From: Anaerolineaceae bacterium
GTDB lineage: Bacteria; Chloroflexota; Anaerolineae; Anaerolineales; Anaerolineaceae
Reading direction: 5' to 3'
Assembly (NCBI GenBank): GCA_011620445.1
Contig: WOZB01000097.1
Coordinates: forward strand, 1 to 7,332
Length of the DNA: 7,332 nt
The first letter of the stretch is position 1, and the number at the start of each line of letters is the position of its first letter. A program made the translations under genes and the position numbers. The notes below the pieces were generated by a model. It searched no databases and was not told where the DNA came from. It saw only the letters and a list, made by a program, of their open reading frames with translations. Below are positions 1 through 5,791 of the stretch, piece by piece.

Positions 1-498
1 TGGGGTTGGGAGGTTGATAAGGGTCAGGTATTCTTCGGCAGCCCATCCTGTGCGATTTTTGTCGTAAGGCGCAACCAATTGCCACCAGGTAAAGGCGTTG
101 TTTTCCACCGGGCCGCCAATTATCTCAAAAACTTCTTCGTCCATGGCGATGAACTGGGTGAGTGAGTCTGTAGTTGCGCTCTGCCGGATGCGCAAGCCTG
201 CTCCCCCGGTGTTAGAAACTTTGGCATAAGCGCCGATGCCCATAATACCAGGAGGAGGCCCCAATACCGTTGTTGGTGTGGGTGTAAAGATACTGGTTGG
301 AATAATGGTGATAGGGGTTTCAGTTGGCGCAGGCAATATGGTCAATGCGGGGGGCGTGAGTGTCATTTGAACAGCTTGCGCCTGTAGACCGCCTAAACGC
401 AAATAAAGGTATCCCAGGCCGAGTAATAACGCCGCAAAGAGCACAACTCCGAGATATGCCAGAGGATGAATCTTTGGTTTTGAGGCTTGGTTTGTCAT
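1..498 (-). CDS. Membrane-anchored SH3-like domain protein (partial, 3' end beyond window)
   Basis: The reading frame is open from the ATG at 498 down to base 1 (166 codons, no stop), so the C-terminus is missing. Seen in the translation: a short polar N-terminus, one hydrophobic helix at about residues 13-34, then a Pro/Thr-rich linker at about 46-84 that includes FTPTPTT. After this comes a bacterial SH3-like region at about 90-161 with the usual pattern of GLRIRQSAT, an FEIIGGP turn, WWQLVAP and GWAAEEYL. Known of the family: such SH3b modules on exported proteins usually bind cell-wall or other envelope ligands. Inferred: an N-in protein with its SH3 domain outside the membrane. No Shine-Dalgarno sequence precedes the ATG; an extended -10 box lies only 12 nt upstream. 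The partner ligand and any further C-terminal domain cannot be seen. The gene is divergent from the serine hydrolase gene at 582. Confidence 0.85.
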   Translation of the reverse strand, partial: MTNQASKPKIHPLAYLGVVLFAALLLGLGYLYLRLGGLQAQAVQMTLTPPALTILPAPTETPITIIPTSIFTPTPTTVLGPPPGIMGIGAYAKVSNTGGAGLRIRQSATTDSLTQFIAMDEEVFEIIGGPVENNAFTWWQLVAPYDKNRTGWAAEEYLTLINLPTP

Positions 499-510
499 AA
501 TCTGATGGCA

Positions 511-519
511 ATTATATCA
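511..519 (-). promoter_or_regulatory. Extended -10 promoter element for the leftward SH3-like gene
   Basis: On the minus strand the sequence reads TGATATAAT, a perfect TATAAT hexamer (511-516) preceded by the TGn extension. Only 12 nt (499-510) separate it from the ATG at 498, so transcription should begin about 5-7 nt before the start codon or closer. No good TTGACA-like -35 is present at 16-18 nt; a partial CAGACA match sits about 19 nt upstream, which fits an extended -10 promoter that needs little -35 contact. Assignment is by motif and position only. Confidence 0.55.
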
Positions 520-566
520 GCGTCAAAATGCAGCTTGTCTGCCTGTAAAAATATAGAAATGGCAGG

Positions 567-575
567 TGGTAAAAT
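567..575 (+). promoter_or_regulatory. Extended -10 promoter element for the rightward operon (probably leaderless)
   Basis: TGGTAAAAT is a TGn extension plus TAAAAT (570-575), one mismatch from the consensus hexamer. The ATG at 582 lies 6 nt after the hexamer, so the expected start of transcription falls on or next to the A of the start codon. An A/T-rich stretch at about 545-560 lies just upstream. The only Shine-Dalgarno-like sequence, AGGTGG at 564-569, overlaps this box and is 12 nt from the ATG, too far to be convincing. Motif-based, with no experimental support. Confidence 0.5.
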
Positions 576-581
576 CGCTCT

Positions 582-2111
582 ATGCTTTTGAGGAAAAAGA
601 AGAAGAAACGCGCCAACTGGCGGCCTTTAACCGCGTCCATCGGAGCTGCCTTCATACTTGCAGCTATTGTATTGACACTGATTGACTTCGCCAATTTTGG
701 AGGCAGCGAAAACCTCTACCCGGCCGGGTTGCGGATCGGGGGCATACCGGTAGGCAATCTCAGCAGGGCAGAAGCCGAAGCGCGCCTGGAAGGCAGCTTC
801 AAGATTCCCGTGGAATTGAACTATCGGGGGGCACGCATGCAATTCGCGCCGGAGACTCTCGGCTTTCAATTGAACGCTAGCCAGGTGTTGGATTCCTTCG
901 AATCTTCCAAGGGAAAAACCCTCAAAGCGGAATTGTGGTGGCAACATTTATGGGGCCGAGTATCTGAAAACAAGGCCATGAATATTGATTTACATCCCAA
1001 TATCGACGAAACAGCTATCCGCACCTTGATAGAACAGGAAATCCAGCCGCGTTACGATCAAAAAGCGTATGCGCCTTACCCACTACTCAATACTACTTAT
1101 TTTGAACCTGGCAATCCGGGATGGAAAATCGCCGATCCTGAGCAAGCCGCAGCTGCAATTCTGGCAGCCCTGACCTCACCTACTAATCGACAGGTGACCC
1201 TCGACATCGTCGATCTGCCCGCTCCGAGCCTTGACCCCAAGTTGCTTGAAGTAGCCCTCAAAGTGATCATCCAAAATGAGGGTTTTGATGGCATTGTAGA
1301 AATCTACACGCAAGATGTAGGCAGCGGAGAAATCCTGCACATGGCACAACAGGCCTACCAGGCGGTGCCAGTCGACATTGCATATTCAGGCGCATCCACG
1401 ATTAAAATCCCGATTGCAGTCTCTGTAATGCGCCATCTGAATGGCGATTTGCCAGGTTTGGCGGAGGGTTGGATTTTGCAGATGCTGACTAAATCGCTCA
1501 ACCCACCGGCAGACGCGCTGATGAAAACTTACCTTGATGAGACCCTCGGGCCGCTTTTGGTCACCCAGGATATGCAAGACCTGGGATATCAAAATACCTT
1601 CCTGGCCGGCTATTTCGCGGATGGCAGCCCATTGCTGCAGCGCTTTACAACACCTGCTAATTCGCGCGGCGATATCAATATTAATCCTGACGATTACAAT
1701 CAAACAGTCCCTTCTGAGATTGGCGATTTGCTGGCCCGCATTTACCAATGTTCCATCGGTGCACCAGAGGAGAAAGGCCTCTATAAAGGCCAAATTGGCC
1801 AAGCAGCCTGCCAGCATATAGTTACCGTGATGAGCCAGAATATGATGGGTGCCTTGATCGAAGCCGGCCTTCCGCCTGGTCAAGCCATTGCCCATAAGCA
1901 CGGTTGGATCTCAGATACGGACGGGTTGCTGCACACCATCAGCGACGCTGGTATCATCCTGGACGGGGAAAAAACTTACGTTGAGGTCATTTTTATCCAC
2001 TCGCCGCAGCAGATAATCTTTGACACGGGCAGTTACCTCGTTGCACGGCTCTCCCAATGCATCTATAATTCCAAACATATCGATAATCAAACCGCTTGGT
2101 TGGGAGAATAA
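582..2111 (+). CDS. Exported class A beta-lactamase-fold serine hydrolase with N-terminal PG-binding-like region
   Basis: 509 residues. A very basic N-terminus (RKKKKKR) precedes one hydrophobic segment at about 18-36, an uncleaved anchor or signal peptide that puts the rest outside the membrane. Residues about 45-225 resemble two copies of the PG_binding_4 type found in VanW-like and transpeptidase proteins (RIGGIPVGNLSRAEAEARL in the first, FEPGNPGWKIADPEQAAAAI in the second). The C-terminal half is a Beta-lactamase2-type serine hydrolase: S272-T-I-K275 (nucleophile and lysine), S305-L-N307 in place of SDN, and K439-H-G441 as the KTG-type motif. A DYNQTVPSEIGDLLARIY helix matches the segment after the omega loop. 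I see no Glu at the place of the class A general base, so true beta-lactamase activity is doubtful; a peptidoglycan peptidase or other acyl-serine hydrolase is as likely. Cysteines 390 and 410 could form a disulfide. First gene of a three-gene operon. Confidence 0.85.
   Translation: MLLRKKKKKRANWRPLTASIGAAFILAAIVLTLIDFANFGGSENLYPAGLRIGGIPVGNLSRAEAEARLEGSFKIPVELNYRGARMQFAPETLGFQLNASQVLDSFESSKGKTLKAELWWQHLWGRVSENKAMNIDLHPNIDETAIRTLIEQEIQPRYDQKAYAPYPLLNTTYFEPGNPGWKIADPEQAAAAILAALTSPTNRQVTLDIVDLPAPSLDPKLLEVALKVIIQNEGFDGIVEIYTQDVGSGEILHMAQQAYQAVPVDIAYSGASTIKIPIAVSVMRHLNGDLPGLAEGWILQMLTKSLNPPADALMKTYLDETLGPLLVTQDMQDLGYQNTFLAGYFADGSPLLQRFTTPANSRGDININPDDYNQTVPSEIGDLLARIYQCSIGAPEEKGLYKGQIGQAACQHIVTVMSQNMMGALIEAGLPPGQAIAHKHGWISDTDGLLHTISDAGIILDGEKTYVEVIFIHSPQQIIFDTGSYLVARLSQCIYNSKHIDNQTAWLGE
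2102..2106 (+). promoter_or_regulatory. Shine-Dalgarno that decides the start of the DHH-CBS-polymerase gene
   Basis: GGGAG lies inside the last codons of the serine hydrolase gene, 10 nt before the ATG at 2117. It supports that ATG rather than the in-frame TTG at 2096, which would add seven residues, overlap the upstream gene by 16 nt, and put this site inside the coding region. The short distance from the upstream stop also suggests translational coupling. Confidence 0.55.
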
Positions 2112-2116
2112 CAGGC

Positions 2117-4768
2117 ATGAGACTGATCCTTACGCATGATCAGGCAGATCTAGACGCGATTGCCTCGCTGATGGCTGCCAAACTGCTGGACCCTGAAGCC
2201 TATGCCGTGCTGCCAAAAGCGCTTAATGTGGACGTACAGGCTTTTCTGAGCCTCTATGGCCGGGAACTTAAGTATTCTTCATTGGATGATTTGCCATGTG
2301 AGAACGCTGAGAGTGTCTTATTGGTGGATACCCAGACCATGGCAACTCTTAAACCGATTACCCCCAATACCAGCGTGAGGGTCATTGACCACCACCCCCT
2401 AAAAAAGTCCATCAAAGCTGATTGGCAGGTAGAGATAGGCAATACGGGGGCTTGCACAACTCTATTGCTGCGTGAAATACGGCAAAAGAACCTGCCTCTC
2501 AGCATGATCCAGGCTACCCTGCTGCTGTTGGGCATCTACGAGGATACTGGCTCCCTAACCTACACGACTACCACACCTGAAGACGTTTACGCAGCCGCCT
2601 GGCTGCTGGAGAATAAAGCGGATTTGAACCTGGTAGCCAAATACCTGGAGACCCCTCTCTCGAGCAGCCAAAAAAGTCTCTTTGACCGCCTGCTTAAGAC
2701 CACTGAAACGGTGGTGATTGAAGGCAAAACGTTGCTGATCGCGCGGGCGGATGCCCAGGATATGCAGGATGAAATTTCCACGGTTGCCCACAGTTTGCGC
2801 GATTTCTTTGCTACGGATGGACTGGTCATTCTGATTGCCACCCGACAAGGTGTGCGCATCGTTGGTCGATCGAATACGGATGAAGTGGATGTGGCTAAAC
2901 TGGCGCGCAAATTTGGCGGTGGCGGCCATCTGCGGGCGGCTTCAGCGCTCGTCCACCAGGAGCGTCATGCCTCCCCTGACTCAGTCAACAAGCTCCTGGA
3001 TGAGTTGTATCGGCAGATTATTGATTTCCTCCCTCAAATTGTTACCCGCGGCCTCACGATTGCCGACATCATGTCGCAATCGCCCCTGGTGCTTGACCCG
3101 GATATGCCTGTCAGTGAAATTCAGGAGCTGATGATCCGTTACGGCTTTGAGGGTTTCCCGGTTGTGGAGAATGGCCAGGTTATCGGCCTGGTAAACCGCC
3201 GGTCTGTTGATCGCGCCATTGCCCACAAACTACTGACCGACGCCCGATCTATAATGAATTCCGGCCGGGTCAGCATTGAAACCACTGCCAGCCTAAATGA
3301 TTTACAGGACCTGATGACTCAAAGCGGCTGGGGGCAAATCCCTGTGACTGAGAGTGGACAGATCGTCGGTATCGTTACACGCACAGACCTAATGAATGCT
3401 TCCCGGGAGAAAGAGCTTATCCGTGATCAACCCAATCTGGCTAAGCTGCTTGAGGAAGGTTTGACGGCTCCACACCTGGCCTTGCTCCAACTTCTCGCGG
3501 ACGAAGCCAAGGAGATGGGCTTACCTATCTATGTTGTAGGCGGCTTTGTGAGAGACTTAATCCTGCATCAACCCTGCCTTGATTTTGATGTGGTGGTTGA
3601 AGGCGACGCGATTGCTTTTGGCCGCCATTTGGCCAAAAAATACGGTGGAACTGTTGTCAAGCATGAGACCTTCGGTACTGCAAAATGGACAATTGCAAAC
3701 GAAAAAACCAAAATTTTAGCAGTCCTCGGGGAAAGAACAAGGGCAACACCTGATGATTTACCCGGTTCGATTGACCTAATCAGCGCGCGTAACGAATATT
3801 ACACGCAACCTGCTGCCCTACCCACCGTGCAACCCGCCGATATCAAGCTTGACTTGCGCCGCAGGGATTTCACCATCAATACCCTGGCTGTGCGCCTGGA
3901 CGGGGAGCATTTTGGTGAGTTTCAGGATTACTGGGGAGGTTATGAAGACCTCAATGACGGTTTGATCAGGGTGCTGCATACACTTTCTTTTGTGGATGAC
4001 GCCACTCGTATCCTGCGGGCAGTGCGTTTCGCCGCGCGCTTTGGCTTCGAGATTGAGGCACGCACCTTGGAACTGCTAAAGGAGGGGCGTAAACATTTGC
4101 GGGAGATTACGCCCGCCAGGCTGCGCAATGAATTGGATTTGATCTTCACAGAAACCTCCCCCCTGGATATCTTGACTCGGTTGCATCAATTGGGGGTGCT
4201 GGAGGCTATTCATCCCGGTCTGGGATTGACCCCTGAGGCAGAAACAGCGCTCGCGGAATTGAATCATGGGGATCCCAGCCCTGAATGGCAAGTAAAGGTG
4301 CCCGCATCCAATCATCTCAGCCTTCGGCAAGCACTTGGCTACATTTTTTGGTTGGGCAACATCAGGCAAAGCAACCTCTTCGCCTTCCACGCAATCCTGA
4401 ACCTGCCGACCTGGCTGGAAACAGCTATCCAGGCTTACCGGGATTTAATACAACAATCTGAAGATCTGCTGAAAGACAAACCCAGCCGGGTGACCTCAAA
4501 ACTGGATACATTACCCGCGTTGGCAGTCTACGCCGCCTATCTCTCGAGTCAGCAGCCAGCTTTCAGGGACCTCCTCAAGCGCTACACGACAGAATTTCGG
4601 CGGGTCAAGCCGCATATCGGAGGTAAAGCCCTGATAGCCGCGGGTTTGGCTCCTTCAGTGGACTTCTCCACCATCCTGAAGAAACTGCGGGATGCTCGTT
4701 TGGATGGAGAAATCCAGACAGATGCTGAAGAAGAGGCTTACTTCCAGGCATTGCTAAAGGCAAAATGA
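2117..4768 (+). CDS. DHH phosphoesterase - CBS pair - tRNA nucleotidyltransferase/poly(A) polymerase fusion
   Basis: 883 residues from the ATG at 2117, where MRLILTHDQADLDA begins the first motif directly. Residues about 1-310 are a DHH/DHHA1 phosphoesterase: H7-x3-D11-x-D13, D71 (LLVDTQ), D91-H-H93, D143 (YEDTGS) and the GGGGH loop at 267-271. Two CBS domains follow at about 314-370 and 374-430; such pairs often bind adenine nucleotides. Residues about 455-883 are a class II nucleotidyltransferase: GGFVRD 475-480, the metal-binding D489-F-D491, ETFGTAKW 517-524, RRRDF 581-585 and DDATR 627-631, then the helical neck, body and tail. The expected role is adding nucleotides to tRNA 3' ends in the cytoplasm, either A only or whole CCA; the motifs alone do not settle which. 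The architecture is known from several bacterial phyla, and all active-site residues I can check are present. It starts 5 nt after the upstream stop and overlaps the next gene by 4 nt. Confidence 0.92.
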   Translation: MRLILTHDQADLDAIASLMAAKLLDPEAYAVLPKALNVDVQAFLSLYGRELKYSSLDDLPCENAESVLLVDTQTMATLKPITPNTSVRVIDHHPLKKSIKADWQVEIGNTGACTTLLLREIRQKNLPLSMIQATLLLLGIYEDTGSLTYTTTTPEDVYAAAWLLENKADLNLVAKYLETPLSSSQKSLFDRLLKTTETVVIEGKTLLIARADAQDMQDEISTVAHSLRDFFATDGLVILIATRQGVRIVGRSNTDEVDVAKLARKFGGGGHLRAASALVHQERHASPDSVNKLLDELYRQIIDFLPQIVTRGLTIADIMSQSPLVLDPDMPVSEIQELMIRYGFEGFPVVENGQVIGLVNRRSVDRAIAHKLLTDARSIMNSGRVSIETTASLNDLQDLMTQSGWGQIPVTESGQIVGIVTRTDLMNASREKELIRDQPNLAKLLEEGLTAPHLALLQLLADEAKEMGLPIYVVGGFVRDLILHQPCLDFDVVVEGDAIAFGRHLAKKYGGTVVKHETFGTAKWTIANEKTKILAVLGERTRATPDDLPGSIDLISARNEYYTQPAALPTVQPADIKLDLRRRDFTINTLAVRLDGEHFGEFQDYWGGYEDLNDGLIRVLHTLSFVDDATRILRAVRFAARFGFEIEARTLELLKEGRKHLREITPARLRNELDLIFTETSPLDILTRLHQLGVLEAIHPGLGLTPEAETALAELNHGDPSPEWQVKVPASNHLSLRQALGYIFWLGNIRQSNLFAFHAILNLPTWLETAIQAYRDLIQQSEDLLKDKPSRVTSKLDTLPALAVYAAYLSSQQPAFRDLLKRYTTEFRRVKPHIGGKALIAAGLAPSVDFSTILKKLRDARLDGEIQTDAEEEAYFQALLKAK

Positions 4769-5313
4769 TTCCAACGGAAGAAGCAAGTTTTCAAACTTCC
4801 TCAGGGGATAAAATTCAGCTAAGGCTGCTTGAAGAAGCAGACCTGCCTGAACTGGAGTGGGAAGGGCGCTATAGCCACTTCCGCAAACTTTACCAACAAC
4901 ACTACAAGAACTTCCTCGCCGGTTCCACGCTCATCTGGGTGGCGACGGATAAGACCGACAAGGTGATTGGCCAGGTTTTCATTCTGCTTTACTCCAATGA
5001 TAAAGAGATCGCAGATGGCAAGCAGCGGGCCTATCTTTTCTCATTCCGCATTCGCGAAGAATGGCGCGGGCAGGGTATTGGCAGCTTTATGATGCAGTTT
5101 GTGGAAGATTACCTGCGCCAAAAAGGGTTTTCATGGCTGCGCCTGAACGTTGGCAAAACAAATCTGGCTGCGATTGAAATTTACAGGCACCGCGGCTATC
5201 GCATTATGGGCCCGGATTCCGGTATATGGCGTTATGAAGACAATAATAACAAGTGGCAGACGGTTTATGAACCCGCCTGGCGCATGATCAAAGATCTCAG
5301 ATCAGAAAGTTAA
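4765..5313 (+). CDS. GNAT-family N-acetyltransferase
   Basis: 182 residues, the usual length for a single GNAT domain. The acetyl-CoA loop is clear: EEWRGQGIGSFMM with R101-G-Q-G104-I-G106 (the RxxGxG/A signature) at the start of the helix. It is followed by LRLNVGKTN and N133-LAAIEIY140-RHRGY, where Y140 sits at the usual general-acid position, and GYRIMG completes motif B. The N-terminal half (LRLLEEADLPELEW) fits the first strand and helix. The reaction should be transfer of an acetyl group from acetyl-CoA to an amine; the substrate (small molecule, peptide or protein N-terminus) cannot be told. The start overlaps the stop of the preceding gene in ATGA, with AAAGG four nt before it, so coupled translation is likely. 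No functional tie to the tRNA enzyme is visible beyond the shared operon. Last gene of the operon. Confidence 0.9.
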   Translation: MIPTEEASFQTSSGDKIQLRLLEEADLPELEWEGRYSHFRKLYQQHYKNFLAGSTLIWVATDKTDKVIGQVFILLYSNDKEIADGKQRAYLFSFRIREEWRGQGIGSFMMQFVEDYLRQKGFSWLRLNVGKTNLAAIEIYRHRGYRIMGPDSGIWRYEDNNNKWQTVYEPAWRMIKDLRSES

Positions 5314-5322
5314 TCCGTTTCG

Positions 5323-5787
5323 TCAAGAATTTGGAAGGCCGAGCCTTTTCGCTAGCGTATCGGTCAGTTCGGTAATGTCGGCCTCGGACAGGCTAGCCGG
5401 GATAGTCAGCACGTTTTGGTGCTTGCTTGTGGAAAGCTCCAGTCCCTGACTGGTTAATTCGAAATTGGTAATTTCATCGACATGCAAGATGAGTTCTGGC
5501 ATGCCAGGAGTATTTTGCTTGATTGTCTCGCCGTCCCACTCCAGCGTATATTCATCAATGTTGCGCTGCGCCTTACGAATAGCATTTGCCATGTAGTAAA
5601 GCAGCAAGCCTACAATAATTGGCAGCCACCACAAAGCTGAAAGCGGCAGTTCTCGGATGGTGATAAAAGCCAATGCGCTGACGATAAGGGCGAACGTCGT
5701 GCCCCAATACAACCTGAGGATGGTTCGGCGTTCCCCAGGAAATTTGGCAGGATCCATGCGGTAGATTTTGACTGATTTTAGTTTCAT
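5323..5787 (-). CDS. Small membrane protein with two TM helices and a PH-like C-terminal domain
   Basis: 154 residues, no family recognised with certainty. Seen: a basic N-terminus (about 1-25), two hydrophobic helices at about 26-44 and 51-70 split by a short IRELPLS turn, a basic patch (RKAQR, 71-75), then a soluble C-terminal part at about 78-150 of alternating strands ending in an amphipathic helix. The pattern YTLEWDGETI / ELILHVDEITNFEL / GLELSTSKHQNVLTIPAS / helix resembles the small bacterial PH-like domains found behind two TM helices. The positive-inside rule suggests that both ends face the cytoplasm. Such proteins have no general enzymatic role, and the substrate or partner is unknown. 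The ATG at 5787 follows the stop of the beta-helix gene after 4 nt with no clear Shine-Dalgarno, so coupled translation is likely. M11 (ATG at 5757) is a less likely alternative start. Confidence 0.75.
   Translation of the reverse strand: MKLKSVKIYRMDPAKFPGERRTILRLYWGTTFALIVSALAFITIRELPLSALWWLPIIVGLLLYYMANAIRKAQRNIDEYTLEWDGETIKQNTPGMPELILHVDEITNFELTSQGLELSTSKHQNVLTIPASLSEADITELTDTLAKRLGLPNS
5335..5349 (+). terminator. Weak candidate terminator of the rightward operon, inside the convergent gene's 3' end
   Basis: AAGGC (5335-5339), loop CGA, GCCTT (5343-5347), then two more T bases to give a TTTT run. It lies 22 nt after the acetyltransferase stop, in the right orientation for a rho-independent site. 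The stem is only 5 bp, extendable by two G-T wobbles, and the T tract is short, so it may be chance within the coding sequence of the convergent gene. Confidence 0.25.
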
Positions 5788-5791
5788 TGTG

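Noticed and set aside
320..511. Closed 63-codon frame on the minus strand starting at 511.
   Set aside because: It overlaps, in another frame, the 166-codon open frame from 498, which has a clear membrane helix and SH3-like domain. The 63-codon product shows no domain-like pattern.
627..947. 106-codon minus-strand frame inside the hydrolase gene.
   Set aside because: Antisense to a clear domain-bearing gene, with a low-information composition and no ribosome site or family signature.
1386..1901. 171-codon minus-strand frame inside the hydrolase gene, the longest antisense frame in the window.
   Set aside because: It covers the catalytic region of the real gene; its translation has no recognisable domain and looks like an antisense by-product of codon usage.
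2096..2116. TTG start at 2096, giving seven more residues to the DHH-CBS-polymerase.
   Set aside because: The ATG at 2117 has GGGAG ten nt upstream and directly precedes the first DHH motif; the extra residues overlap the upstream gene and resemble nothing in the family.
5284..5304. Three GATC sites at exact 7-nt spacing near the end of the acetyltransferase gene, also able to form a TGATC/GATCA hairpin.
   Set aside because: They fall within codons for MIKDLRS, the stem is only 5 bp with a 10-nt loop, and no T run follows on either strand. Probably chance.
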